The notes: generated by a model not told the origin, from the sequence alone. Counted from the stretch's first letter, positions 35,351 through 43,956 are shown. The stretch: DNA of 64,000 nucleotides from Ktedonobacteria bacterium brp13 (GCA_015099395.1 AP024096.1:8163485-8227484); one strand, 5' to 3'. Translations and numbers: made by a program.

Positions 35351-36069
35351 ACAAAGACCAGGGTAATCATGAAATGAGTATTGTTACCATTGCGGGACAA
35401 TATGGAAGCATGAGCGATAGTATTGCGGATCATCTGGCTCGACGGCTGGACTGGCGGCTCAGTAACCATGATATTACTACACGCGTTGCCGATAAGATAG
35501 GCATCTCCGAAGAAGAGGCTGTTATGCATGATGAACATGCTTATGGCTTCTTTGATCGTTTCCTGTTCCATATGGCCTATAATTATCCTGCTGTCTATGC
35601 GCATGATCAACTAGAAAACCCTCAGATAGCTATAGAGCAGGAGAAGCTTTGTCATGAAGTGCAGCAGTTGGTGATTGGGGAGGTTGCGCGTGAGGGCCAT
35701 GTTGTCATTGTTGGGCGTGGGTCGCAGGTTCTGTTAGCTGACCAGCAACGTGTATTGCATGTACGGATCGTTGCTCCGTTTGCACAGCGCGTACAGGTGA
35801 CTATGCAAGAAGCGTGTATTGATGAGACGAGGGCTTGCCGTCTGGTGCGGCGCATGGACCAGAGGCAGAGCTATTTTTATCGCTCTCGCTATAAGTACGA
35901 TGTCAACGATCCTGCGCTGTATGACCTGGTACTCAATACCAGTGTATGTGATCTGGATAGGCAGGTTGATTTAATCTGTCTGGCTCTTGAGCATAAGGCG
36001 CTACCGTCGCCAGCTCTCGCCTCCACGCCAGCGCAGTTAGCCACTATCTCTGCACTCTCAACACATTAG
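35347..36069 (+). CDS. Cytidylate kinase-like protein
   Basis: 240 residues. It has the cytidylate-kinase-like family order: VTIAGQYGSMSDSIADHLARRL at the P-loop position, an aspartate-rich NHDITTRVADKIG segment, VVIVGRGSQVLLADQQRVLHVRIVAP and a final DLVLNTSVCDLDRQVDLI. The P-loop lacks the usual GxxGxGK(S/T) lysine. In this family it is often GxxGSGG, so nucleotide kinase activity is uncertain. Coupled by a 4-base overlap to the cyclodeaminase-family gene. Confidence 0.8.
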   Translation: MNKDQGNHEMSIVTIAGQYGSMSDSIADHLARRLDWRLSNHDITTRVADKIGISEEEAVMHDEHAYGFFDRFLFHMAYNYPAVYAHDQLENPQIAIEQEKLCHEVQQLVIGEVAREGHVVIVGRGSQVLLADQQRVLHVRIVAPFAQRVQVTMQEACIDETRACRLVRRMDQRQSYFYRSRYKYDVNDPALYDLVLNTSVCDLDRQVDLICLALEHKALPSPALASTPAQLATISALSTH

Positions 36070-36136
36070 CCATAGGACGGCAAATATTTAGCATGGGATA
36101 GCTCTTGTAATGTGAATAGCTAGAGAGGCAGTCTGA

Positions 36137-36169
36137 AATAGAAGGCAGCGCACCAGGCTGCCTTCTATT
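36137..36169 (+). terminator. Hairpin after cytidylate-kinase-like gene
   Basis: AATAGAAGGCAGC pairs perfectly with GCTGCCTTCTATT (7-base loop), about 70 bases after the stop. A weak T-run follows. Confidence 0.65.
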
Positions 36170-36194
36170 CGTATAGTACATAAATAAAATAGTG

Positions 36195-36245
36195 AAGAGA
36201 GAAGCGGCTGAATAATCGATAAGGTTATTCAGCCGCTTCTCTCTT
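36195..36245. terminator. 21-bp perfect hairpin between convergent genes
   Basis: AAGAGAGAAGCGGCTGAATA plus one A on the left pairs perfectly with the right arm at 36225-36245; 9-base loop. It lies between the plus-strand gene ending 36069 and the minus-strand operon ending 36286. AT-rich sequence flanks both sides, so it can end the polyketide operon transcript. Confidence 0.75.
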
Positions 36246-36285
36246 TATGGTGTATGAATAGCATCCTATGGACATACAGATCGTA

Positions 36286-36621
36286 TTAGTATTGTGCTGT
36301 GATCTCGTAGAGCGCTGGCGTTCCCCGACCTGGTGTTAGGGATTGCAGAACCTCTTGATTCTTCGTGCGAGCCAGCTCAAGGGACTCGGCTGTTTCCCAG
36401 TGCGCAATATTAATAAACTGAAAGCGTGCACCTGGCTGCAGGCTGCGATGCAGTTTGGCATCTATAAAGCCCGCTTCCTTTTTCAGTGCTTCAGAGCTCT
36501 GTTTCCACCACTCAACAAAAGCGCTGCCTTTTTCTATTGGCACTTCAAAGACATTAATCAGTACTACTGGAGGCAATGTAACTTTGTCCTCTGTCACTTC
36601 ATTATCATTACGCTGCATCAT
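36286..36621 (-). CDS. ABM-domain monooxygenase, copy 2
   Basis: 111 residues with a ferredoxin-like antibiotic biosynthesis monooxygenase fold: VVLINVFEVPIEKGSAFVEWW, GFIDAKLHRSL, FQFINIAHWET. ABM enzymes oxidise aromatic polyketide intermediates (for example anthrones) without cofactors; others have different roles. It is the last gene of the minus-strand polyketide operon; its start overlaps the P450 stop by 14 bases. Hairpins at 36137 and 36195 lie downstream. Confidence 0.85.
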   Translation of the reverse strand: MMQRNDNEVTEDKVTLPPVVLINVFEVPIEKGSAFVEWWKQSSEALKKEAGFIDAKLHRSLQPGARFQFINIAHWETAESLELARTKNQEVLQSLTPGRGTPALYEITAQY

Positions 36622-37879
36622 GGGAAACCTCTGCGGGAACGTCGAATAGGAGTGGAAGCTCTACAAGACCTCTCAGAAGAAAGTTAGGACGCCATTGAAC
36701 GCTGGTGGAGGCCAGCCGAAGTCCTGGTAAGCGTTGGAAGAGTGTGGGAATAATAACCTGTAGCTCCATGCGTGCCAGTGCTCCACCCAGGCAATAGTGA
36801 ATGCCATGACCAAAGGTCATGATCTGTTCTTTCTTCGGACGCTCAACCTGCAATGCATGCGGGCAAGCAAAATGCTTTTCGTCGAAGTTCGCGGCTGCCA
36901 GCATGACAAATATGCGCTGCCCTTTTTGGATGTGCGTTCCCTGTATCTCAATATCCTCGCGTGCAATACGTGGTCGCATCTGGCCTGGAACACTGTAGCG
37001 CAAGATTTCTTCGACGGCGAGAGGCAAAATGTCAGGGTTCTTTTGCAAGAGATCCAGCTGCTCAGGATTCTGCAAAAGCGCTAAGACGCCAGTACAGATA
37101 GCATTGGCTGTTGTTTCATGGGCTGCAAAGACGAGTTGGGAGCAGAGCACAAAAATCTCTTTCTCGCTGAGATCGCCACGTTTCTCTGCCTCGACCATCA
37201 AGCTAATAACGTCATTCTGTGGTTCCTGACGTCTCTCCTCAATATAGGGTCTGATAAGATCTTCTGTCTCACGCAAGTTTTCTGCGAAACGCAAGAGATG
37301 TTCGGACGCTGGATAGGGTGTTGAATTTACCTTGATAATTAAGTTTGACGCTTCATTGAAGAGCTTGCGCGCCTGTGCATGCGCTTCTGGCGGAAGCCCC
37401 AATAATGCGAAGATAACCTTGAACAGGAGTGGGAAGGCAAACTGATTCATGAGCTCGATTGTACCACGTGATTGCACCTCATCCAGCATCTCATCGACGA
37501 ATCCCTGCACACGTGTCCTCATTTGTGCCAATCTGCGCGCACTAAACGCCGCACCCAGGATAGCTCGCTGGCGTGTCTGACCGGGAGGATCCATATTTAA
37601 TAAGGATTGTTCAACATAAGGCCGGATGAAGCTAACGGCGACCTGCTCCTCTGCACTCAATGAGCGCCTGAAGATATAGCCGAAGGGTGAAGCTGCAGAT
37701 ACTCGTGTATCCTGTAATAGTGCTAACACATCATCATAGCGTGAAACCATCCAACCATTGAGCTGTGGATTCCAGTGTACCGGGTCGTTATTCTGTAAAT
37801 GATTGAAGGTTGGACAGGGATTTGCTAGATACTCCGGTTGCAATAAGTTGTCGATATCGTTTCCGTGAAATGGTGACAC
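36608..37879 (-). CDS. Cytochrome P450
   Basis: 423 residues. P450 signatures are intact: the I-helix FAAHETTANAICTG, the ExxR motif EEILRYS, and the heme loop MTFGHGIHYCLGGALARMEL (Cys about residue 360). A bacterial class I type, needing ferredoxin partners not seen here. The open frame starts at 38095, but GTG 37879 is preferred because GAGGAG lies 8 bases upstream. That start removes an overlap with the ABM gene and gives the usual P450 length. Likely a tailoring hydroxylase or coupling enzyme for the aromatic polyketide. Confidence 0.92.
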   Translation of the reverse strand: MSPFHGNDIDNLLQPEYLANPCPTFNHLQNNDPVHWNPQLNGWMVSRYDDVLALLQDTRVSAASPFGYIFRRSLSAEEQVAVSFIRPYVEQSLLNMDPPGQTRQRAILGAAFSARRLAQMRTRVQGFVDEMLDEVQSRGTIELMNQFAFPLLFKVIFALLGLPPEAHAQARKLFNEASNLIIKVNSTPYPASEHLLRFAENLRETEDLIRPYIEERRQEPQNDVISLMVEAEKRGDLSEKEIFVLCSQLVFAAHETTANAICTGVLALLQNPEQLDLLQKNPDILPLAVEEILRYSVPGQMRPRIAREDIEIQGTHIQKGQRIFVMLAAANFDEKHFACPHALQVERPKKEQIMTFGHGIHYCLGGALARMELQVIIPTLFQRLPGLRLASTSVQWRPNFLLRGLVELPLLFDVPAEVSHDAA

Positions 37880-37946
37880 CAGCGTTTCTCCTCTCAATAT
37901 TCCTGGTCCAACAGGTGCGTGATTCCTGGTGGCAGAATAGTAACTG

Positions 37947-38282
37947 TTAGATGGTGCGGTATTGCTCTTTGTTTGTTCCTGGCTCGACGCAAAAAGCGGT
38001 AGTGAAAATTTTGACACCCTGGCCTTTCCAATACTTTTGCATCCCTCCCACCTGTGCCTCGTGGATGGGAGCCTGTTGCCATGTGGCCCATGCATCTTTA
38101 TCTTGCCACTCGCTGAGCATAATATAGGCGTAGGGATCGCTACTATCCTGGATCAGTTCATCACGTAGAATGCCTTCGACATTGTTTACAACAGTACAGC
38201 TCACCTGCTCAAAGGCTGCCTCAAAGGCTGCTTTATCCTCGAGCCGATGCAACCTTCCGAAAATTAATACATGCGTTGCCAT
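37947..38282 (-). CDS. ABM-domain monooxygenase, copy 1
   Basis: 111 residues, alpha/beta ferredoxin-like dimer fold: HVLIFGRLHRLEDKAAFEAAF, GILRDELIQDS, YAYIMLSEWQDKDAWATW, HEAQVG. Relatives occur in spore-pigment and pentangular polyphenol clusters, where they oxidise the ring system. ATG 38282 is chosen because AAGGAG lies 9 bases upstream. It sits between the ketoreductase and P450 genes in one operon. Sequence similarity to the 36286 copy is low. Confidence 0.82.
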   Translation of the reverse strand: MATHVLIFGRLHRLEDKAAFEAAFEQVSCTVVNNVEGILRDELIQDSSDPYAYIMLSEWQDKDAWATWQQAPIHEAQVGGMQKYWKGQGVKIFTTAFCVEPGTNKEQYRTI

Positions 38283-38349
38283 AGGTACCTTCTCCTTTAA
38301 CGACAATCAAATGCTAGCAATCAAAGATGTTGTTATGTCTGCAGCGTGT

Positions 38350-39105
38350 TTAGAACGCTGCAATCCCTCCTACGCCTCCATCAATAGGGAGGGTCGCTCC
38401 AGTAACAAAGCTGGATAAATCGCTGGCCAGGAAGAGGATAGCAGTTGCAACCTCTTCCGGTTTTCCCAGGCGGCCCAGGGCAGCGAGGTATGCGTAGCGG
38501 CCTCGCTGTTCTGGTGACAGATCCCCCATGTCTCTTGTTTGGATGACACCTGGTGCGACTACATTCACGCGAATACCTTTGGTTCCCAGCTCCTTGCAGA
38601 GGGATCGACTGAGTCCAATAACACCTGCTTTTGCTGCAGTATAATGTGACTTCCCGCGCATGCCGACAGCTGCCAGACACGCGGAGACATTGATAATTGA
38701 GCCTCCCTGTTGCATAAGTCCGAGGACGGCCTGTGTGACGAGGTAGACGCTAGTAAGGTTTGTGTTTAATGTTTGCTGCCAGGTTGCCAGTGTTAATTCC
38801 TGGATAGTAGCATGACTGATGATGGCAGCATTGTTGACTACGATATCGAGGTGTCCGAACTCTTGCTGAATACGTGCTGCCAGATCAGCGACTGCTTGTT
38901 CATCACTGGCCTTGACCTGGACCGCAAAGCTTCCATTGTTTGCTTGCTCCAGCCTGGTAGTCAGACTGGTAGTAAATTCATTCTGGTACTCATATGTGGC
39001 AGCTACCACGACGCCTTGCTCAAGCAAGGCAAACACGATAGCCTCACTTATTTCATCGCCACTCCCTATGACCAGGGCTTGCTTTTCCGCTAATTCCAGC
39101 TTCAT
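38350..39105 (-). CDS. SDR-family ketoreductase
   Basis: 251 residues, FabG-like. The nucleotide motif is modified (VIGSGDEISEAIVFALLE in place of TGxxxGIG). The NNAAIISHA motif, catalytic Ser in IINVSACLA, and YTAAKAGVIGLSRSL (Tyr-x-x-x-Lys) are intact. The C-terminus FVTGATLPIDGGVGG is typical. In type II polyketide clusters such reductases reduce one keto group of the nascent chain. AAAGGGA lies before the start. It is 67 bases from the ABM gene and 32 from the cupin gene. Confidence 0.88.
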   Translation of the reverse strand: MKLELAEKQALVIGSGDEISEAIVFALLEQGVVVAATYEYQNEFTTSLTTRLEQANNGSFAVQVKASDEQAVADLAARIQQEFGHLDIVVNNAAIISHATIQELTLATWQQTLNTNLTSVYLVTQAVLGLMQQGGSIINVSACLAAVGMRGKSHYTAAKAGVIGLSRSLCKELGTKGIRVNVVAPGVIQTRDMGDLSPEQRGRYAYLAALGRLGKPEEVATAILFLASDLSSFVTGATLPIDGGVGGIAAF

Positions 39106-39137
39106 ACTCGATCCCTTTACATGATACTTTTATTGAC

Positions 39138-39536
39138 TTACCTACTCACGCTGGCTACTGTCTCTTCTTCCAGCAATACATGTCCCTCAGCAGGTGAGGG
39201 GGCCAGTGGAGAACAGAAAAATACCAGGATCGTCTCCTCCGATCCTTTGTTGCTCAGGCGGTGAGGCTCGTTCTTTGGTACAAATACAGCCGTTCCTTCG
39301 GTGGCAACAACGGTGCTCAGATCATTTTCGATAGTGACCGTCCCTGCCACAACATAAAAGCATTCTTCACTATAGGGATGGAAATGTTTTAAGAAGACCT
39401 CGCCAGGATTTAGGGCGAGTGTGCCCAGGAAACCGGCTGTTGTTCCAGCTGTTTTTGGATTGAGCAGAACATGCAGGCGTCCGCCACGATCTTGTTTGAG
39501 TGGCTCTACTTTTGAGCGATGAATCGATGTAACCAT
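39138..39536 (-). CDS. Cupin-domain polyketide cyclase-like protein
   Basis: 132 residues, one cupin barrel: GEVFLKHFHPYSEECFYVVAGTV (first metal motif with two His and a Glu) and VPKNEPHRLSNKG (second motif). Single-domain cupins of this type lie in spore-pigment and pentangular clusters, where they act as cyclases or oxygenases (whiE ORFII-like). Strong AAAGGAG ribosome site. It follows the chain-length-factor gene by 45 bases, so it is part of the KS operon. Confidence 0.83.
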   Translation of the reverse strand: MVTSIHRSKVEPLKQDRGGRLHVLLNPKTAGTTAGFLGTLALNPGEVFLKHFHPYSEECFYVVAGTVTIENDLSTVVATEGTAVFVPKNEPHRLSNKGSEETILVFFCSPLAPSPAEGHVLLEEETVASVSR

Positions 39537-39581
39537 AGCAATGCTCCTTTAATGAATAGTAAATGCATTTTAAAGTAAACA

Positions 39582-40814
39582 CTATGCAGGACGTTTCAAA
39601 ATGAGAGCTGAATTGTAGCCGCCAAAGCCACGTGCACCTATGAGCACATGGCGCATCGTTTTTGAGCGAGCTTGATTTGGCACGCAGTCGAGTGCACAGT
39701 CGGAGTCTTGCTGTTCAATCCCTACTGTTGGCAAGATGGTATTGGTCTCCATACCTAAGAGTGCAGAGGCGATATCCACTGTTGATCCGCCATTGATCAA
39801 GCGTCCAATCATTGATTTGGGCGCAGAGGCAGGAATATCAGCCAGGGCATTGCCAAACACGCTCTGGAGTGCTCGCGCCTCAGAGCGATCACCTTCTTGC
39901 GAACCAAGACCATCACAGATAATCCAATCAATGTCTGAAGGATGTAACTGAGCTTTCTGGAGTGCCTGATCGATTGCCCGCGCGTATGCCTTGCCATCAT
40001 TTGCAGGTTCACGAGAAAGTGCCCCATCAAAGGCCTGGCCCCAACCAACAATCTCCGCATATATATGAGCATCGCGTTGCAGCGCATGTTCTTTGCTCTC
40101 AACGCAAAAGTTTGCTCCACCTTCACCGACAATCGTGCCAGAACGGCTACGATCAAATGGCCGATACGGAAAAGGACCACCTTCAGATGACAGAAGACCC
40201 GATGATTGATGAGAGGCAAATGTATAGGGTGATAATGGAGCTTCACTACCACCAACGAGCATAACATCACATGTTTTTTGCGCAATAACCTTTGCAGCCT
40301 GTCCAACTGCGATGAGTCCACCAGCTGCTTCTGCACAGATGTTGCGGCCATAGCCAAGAATATGGTTGTTAATAGAGACCTGTCCTATACTTGCCGCATA
40401 AAACCAGGCAATAGAAAGATAGACACTTACATGTTTAGGGCCCAACGACCCACACGCATGTAGTTGCCGCTGACCATACTCGTTCCCACCAGTATTTGAT
40501 GCATAGACTGCACCAATTTTTGTAGGATCCTCATCAGAGAGCACTAAACCTGCATCCGCGATAGCCTGTTGCGCACAGACCAGATCAAAGTGAGTCCAGC
40601 GATCGGTCTGGATAACGATACGCGGATCCAGAAAAGTAGCAGGATCGAAATTGTGTATGATGCCAGCTACCTGGCTTGTAAATTGAGATGCGTCAAAATT
40701 TGTGATAGGTGAAATGAACGAGCGTCCACTGACCATCCCTTTCCAGAAGTCAGCTATGCCTATACCAGCAGGTGTGACAACACCAATACCAGTAATTACA
40801 ACTTCATTCGGCAT
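39582..40814 (-). CDS. Chain-length factor (KS-beta) of type II PKS, locus A
   Basis: 410 residues, ketosynthase fold without catalysis. The active-site Cys position reads ICAEAAGGLIAVGQ, so it is Ala; the two His positions are also lost (CDGLGS for AHGTGT; KSMIGRLINGG for GH). KS-beta partners shape chain length in the KS-alpha/KS-beta heterodimer. Most have Gln at the Cys position, so Ala is unusual. ATG 40814 is preferred, with GGTG just upstream; it overlaps the KS-alpha stop by 11 bases, the classical translational coupling. Confidence 0.92.
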   Translation of the reverse strand: MPNEVVITGIGVVTPAGIGIADFWKGMVSGRSFISPITNFDASQFTSQVAGIIHNFDPATFLDPRIVIQTDRWTHFDLVCAQQAIADAGLVLSDEDPTKIGAVYASNTGGNEYGQRQLHACGSLGPKHVSVYLSIAWFYAASIGQVSINNHILGYGRNICAEAAGGLIAVGQAAKVIAQKTCDVMLVGGSEAPLSPYTFASHQSSGLLSSEGGPFPYRPFDRSRSGTIVGEGGANFCVESKEHALQRDAHIYAEIVGWGQAFDGALSREPANDGKAYARAIDQALQKAQLHPSDIDWIICDGLGSQEGDRSEARALQSVFGNALADIPASAPKSMIGRLINGGSTVDIASALLGMETNTILPTVGIEQQDSDCALDCVPNQARSKTMRHVLIGARGFGGYNSALILKRPA

Positions 40815-42090
40815 GTGCATCACCTTTTCTTGTAGAAACTGCAGCGAGCACCAGCGCAGACTGAAAGCCACCGAATCCGCTCGCAGTAGACACAATACTC
40901 TTCACCGACTGTTCTCTTGCAACATTGGGAACATAATCAAGGTCACAATCTGGATCAGCTGTTTGATAGTTGATAGTAGGAGGGATATGACCACGTTGGA
41001 TAATGAGCGCACAGGCAGCGATCTCAATAGCGCCAATGGCACCCAAAGAATGCCCGATCATTGATTTGATAGAACTAATGGGAATTGAATATGCCTGATC
41101 ATGCCAGATTACTTTAAAGGCATTTGTTTCGTGGACATCATTCTGACGCGTTGAAGAGCCGTGTGCATTAATATAATCTATCTCCTCTGGCGCGAATTCA
41201 GCCTCATCTAATGCGCATTGAATAGCGCGCGCCATATCGAGACCGTTGCTGCGCAAGCCGGTCATATGGTAGGCATTCAAGGAGCTGCCATAGCCCATAA
41301 TCTCTGCATATATAGCGTGCGCATTCCGTTGCTGAGCGTGTTCCAGGGACTCTAGAATCAGGAATGCGCTCCCCTCTCCAAGTACAAAGCCATTTCTTGT
41401 CCCATCGTAGGGACGTGACGCTTTTTTCGGATCATCGTTTCTTGGTGTTGTCGCCTTAATTGCATCAAATGAAGCAATATTCACAGGACAGATGCCCGCC
41501 TCTGCCGCTCCCGCGATCACAACATCAGCCTCACCATCGCGAATCCATTCAAATGCTTGCGCGATAGCATCTATACCCGCAGTGCAGCCTGTTGAAACGG
41601 TCACCACCGGTCCTTGTACCTGAAATTTCGCCGCGATTTCAGCACTGAGGCTGGTCGGTGACATGGCATTATAAAGGAATGGGGATGCCAGCGAGGGATC
41701 AACGACAAATTCTGTTGCCTGTTTGCTGACCACTGCATATTCTTGCTCAAGCTGAAATGTTGAGCCAATAGCTGTTCCCGCAGCCACACCAACGCGTGTG
41801 GGATCCAGATTTGCAAGCTGTAATGAACTCTCTAAGAAGGCCTCCCCGGCCGCGACCAATCCAAACTGGCTGTGTCTGCTCGTGCGCGCAATTTCTTCTG
41901 CGCTTAACCCTGATTGAGATGGGTCCCAATCGGTAATAGCAGCTACAACTTGCGAGCGAAATCGTTCTCGGTGCTCGACCTGAATAAGATCAGCGGCTGA
42001 TTTCCCTGTAATAAGAGTTTCCCAGAATGCTTCTCGTCCAGTGCCGCCTGGGGCTACTACTCCTATACCAGTAATCACGACACGTGTCAT
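40804..42090 (-). CDS. Ketosynthase alpha (KS-alpha) of type II PKS, locus A
   Basis: 428 residues. It catalyses decarboxylative condensation of malonyl-ACP units. The catalytic triad is intact: Cys in STGCTAGIDAIAQ (about residue 169), His in NAHGSSTRQND, and Lys/His in SIKSMIGHSLGAIGA. The N-terminus RVVITGIGVVAPGG is canonical. ATG 42090 has AAGGAG 7 bases upstream, while the frame extends 25 codons further. It opens the minus-strand operon and diverges from the ACP gene across 324 bp. Confidence 0.94.
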   Translation of the reverse strand: MTRVVITGIGVVAPGGTGREAFWETLITGKSAADLIQVEHRERFRSQVVAAITDWDPSQSGLSAEEIARTSRHSQFGLVAAGEAFLESSLQLANLDPTRVGVAAGTAIGSTFQLEQEYAVVSKQATEFVVDPSLASPFLYNAMSPTSLSAEIAAKFQVQGPVVTVSTGCTAGIDAIAQAFEWIRDGEADVVIAGAAEAGICPVNIASFDAIKATTPRNDDPKKASRPYDGTRNGFVLGEGSAFLILESLEHAQQRNAHAIYAEIMGYGSSLNAYHMTGLRSNGLDMARAIQCALDEAEFAPEEIDYINAHGSSTRQNDVHETNAFKVIWHDQAYSIPISSIKSMIGHSLGAIGAIEIAACALIIQRGHIPPTINYQTADPDCDLDYVPNVAREQSVKSIVSTASGFGGFQSALVLAAVSTRKGDAHAE

Positions 42091-42414
42091 AGTCGCTCTC
42101 CTTACTGACATGTATGCAAAATATATGAATGAAAGAACACATTGTGTTTTACCTTTCTTCATCACCTTTCTTCAAATATAGAGCTTATCTTTGCCCGACA
42201 ATTACAGAAAAAGTAAAGAGAGAGTAACCCTGCGCATTTATTCTCATGGTTGTACTACCCTACTATCGATGTAGATGCAGTATGGATAACTTCGGTACTG
42301 GAGTAAATGCGCGTTAGCTGTGAATTTCATCTTTGTTTTGCCCATAATCAGTATGCGAGTAGGTCATTGAGAAAGAAGCAATACTTTTGTGATCTGAAAA
42401 GGAGGGTAACACGT
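42091..42414. promoter_or_regulatory. Divergent promoter region of type II PKS locus A
   Basis: 324-bp spacer between KS-alpha (minus) and ACP (plus). It holds two copies of ACCTTTCTTC at 42151 and 42164 (13-bp period), read GAAGAAAGGT on the minus strand, about 60-80 bases before KS-alpha. No 11-bp SARP-type triple repeat was found. Confidence 0.5.
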
Positions 42415-42657
42415 ATGGCCGAGCGTTGTAGTGTTCAATTAGTGATTGATATTTTACATGCGAAGGTAGGGGTACCTTTGAGTATTCCCAATATTGATAC
42501 CGCTTCCTGGGAGGAGATGGCGGTCGAGTCGCTAGGACTTACAGAGGTTTGTACGAGCCTGGAGTATCGGCTGAATATTCCTATTCCATCTGAGGAAGCT
42601 TTCTCTACACATAATATTCAAGGTTTTGTTGCGTTCGTCAATTCAATTCAAGCTTAG
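42415..42657 (+). CDS. Acyl carrier protein of type II PKS, locus A
   Basis: 80 residues. The phosphopantetheine attachment Ser is in MAVESLGLTEVCTSLEYRLN (about residue 39); the usual DSL reads ESL. The following EYRLNIPIPSEEAF matches polyketide ACP helix III. It carries the growing poly-beta-keto chain for KS-alpha/KS-beta. ATG 42415 has AAAAGGAGGG upstream, a very strong site; the frame extends 36 codons before it without support. The aromatase/cyclase begins 12 bases later. Confidence 0.92.
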   Translation: MAERCSVQLVIDILHAKVGVPLSIPNIDTASWEEMAVESLGLTEVCTSLEYRLNIPIPSEEAFSTHNIQGFVAFVNSIQA

Positions 42658-42668
42658 GCGAGGTACAT

Positions 42669-43463
42669 ATGGGGTATATTCGGAATGCTGTACAGATTCA
42701 TGCAGCGATAGAAGATGTTTTTAAAGTCACAAATGATGTCAGAACATGGCCTGATCTATTCACTGAATATGCGAGCAGTGAAGTGCTTGAAGAGGTGGAT
42801 AATAGTGTTACATTCCGCCTGACAACTCATCCTGACGACACTGGTACGCAGTGGAGTTGGACATCAACACGCTGGACAGATAGCGACCGTAAATCCACTT
42901 ACTCTGAACGTAACCCAGAAGCTGGACCGTTCAAACATATGGTTATTCGCTGGTGGTATGACAGTATTGGTGATACAGATACTATCATGACCTGGGAGCA
43001 GGAATTTACACTGAAGCCTGAGGCTCCGTTCAATGATGCGCATGCGACAAACCATCTGAACTGTCAGACACGCATTCAGCAACAAATTATTAAGGAAAGA
43101 GTAGAGCAGCGCTATGGAGCCACTGAAGCGCAAGAGAGACCGTATCGTGGTGTGATCATTGCCAAATATAAGCCGGGGAGCGAAGATAAAATTGTGGATG
43201 CGTTTACGCGCTCGGATATAACAGATCTTCCTCGCCAGATTGGTGTGAAATCTCGTCATGTCTGGGTCCAGGGTGAAATCTATGTACATTTTATCGAGGG
43301 TCAAACGACGCTGCCAGATGTCCTTAAAGAGTACGCCCAACATCCTTTGTTCCAGGAAGTAAAAGGGGAGCTGGATCAGTATGTCTCTCTCATTTACCCG
43401 GACCAGCCTCCATCGGCGAAGCTAGTGTACACATGGAGAAGTGAGGATCGCCAATCCGCTTAG
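42669..43463 (+). CDS. Fused aromatase/cyclase: WhiE-VI-like SRPBCC domain plus TcmI-like domain
   Basis: 264 residues. Residues 1-150 are a START/SRPBCC aromatase closely patterned on spore-pigment WhiE ORFVI and related proteins (DVRTWPDLFTEYASSEVLEE, TTHPDDTGTQWSW, GPFKHMVIRWWY, FTLKPEAPFND). Residues about 158-255 are a TcmI-type ferredoxin-like cyclase (YRGVIIAKYKPGSEDKIVDAF, TDLPRQIGVKSRHVW, YVHFIEG). In known clusters these are separate genes; here they are one chain. It should fold and aromatise successive rings of the ACP-bound polyketide. Confidence 0.9.
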   Translation: MGYIRNAVQIHAAIEDVFKVTNDVRTWPDLFTEYASSEVLEEVDNSVTFRLTTHPDDTGTQWSWTSTRWTDSDRKSTYSERNPEAGPFKHMVIRWWYDSIGDTDTIMTWEQEFTLKPEAPFNDAHATNHLNCQTRIQQQIIKERVEQRYGATEAQERPYRGVIIAKYKPGSEDKIVDAFTRSDITDLPRQIGVKSRHVWVQGEIYVHFIEGQTTLPDVLKEYAQHPLFQEVKGELDQYVSLIYPDQPPSAKLVYTWRSEDRQSA

Positions 43464-43500
43464 TGTTGGCCTTATATTACTATGCTTCGCAGGAGACACG

Positions 43501-43956
43501 ATGTATTACACACTTATCATTTTAAATTTCAGTACACTTTGCTTGCTTGTAGGTGGTTTGTTCTTTGTAAACATGGCTGTTGTTCCTACCTTTACGACGC
43601 TGAGTACAGATCGTTATGCTGAGTTCCATCATGTTCTGGATCATTATAGTGACCCGTACATGCCCATCCTGACATTCTCAACGGCTCTACTGGCAATCGG
43701 AGAACTCTGGTTTACTCATTCATCCTGGCAGTTGATAAGCAGGCTGATAGGCATTGTCTGTATCTTAAGTGTTGCTGTTATATCGATTCTTATCCATGGA
43801 CCACTCAATCGACGGCTCCGTACGTGGCAACCTGATAAGCAGCTCGAGCATCTCTCTGAACTACGAGCGAAGTGGATTGCAGGCCATCGTATTCGTACTG
43901 TAATAGCGTTTATTGGACTGGTCGCGTTAACCCTTCCAATTGTGCTTCCTTCTTAG
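43501..43956 (+). CDS. DUF1772 / anthrone oxygenase-like membrane protein
   Basis: 151 residues with four hydrophobic segments (about 3-25, 52-70, 77-98, 128-149). It has conserved polar spots between them: TDRYAEFHHVLDHYSDPYMP, HGPLNRRLRTW and LRAKWIAGHRIRT, the DUF1772 pattern. This group includes anthrone oxygenases that oxidise the central ring of aromatic polyketides. AGGAG precedes ATG 43501. It follows the fused cyclase gene by 37 bases in the ACP operon. Confidence 0.82.
   Translation: MYYTLIILNFSTLCLLVGGLFFVNMAVVPTFTTLSTDRYAEFHHVLDHYSDPYMPILTFSTALLAIGELWFTHSSWQLISRLIGIVCILSVAVISILIHGPLNRRLRTWQPDKQLEHLSELRAKWIAGHRIRTVIAFIGLVALTLPIVLPS

Noticed and set aside
36608..38095. Longer start for the P450 gene
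   Set aside because: It would overlap the ABM gene and add 72 residues not typical of P450s; GTG 37879 has a strong ribosome site.
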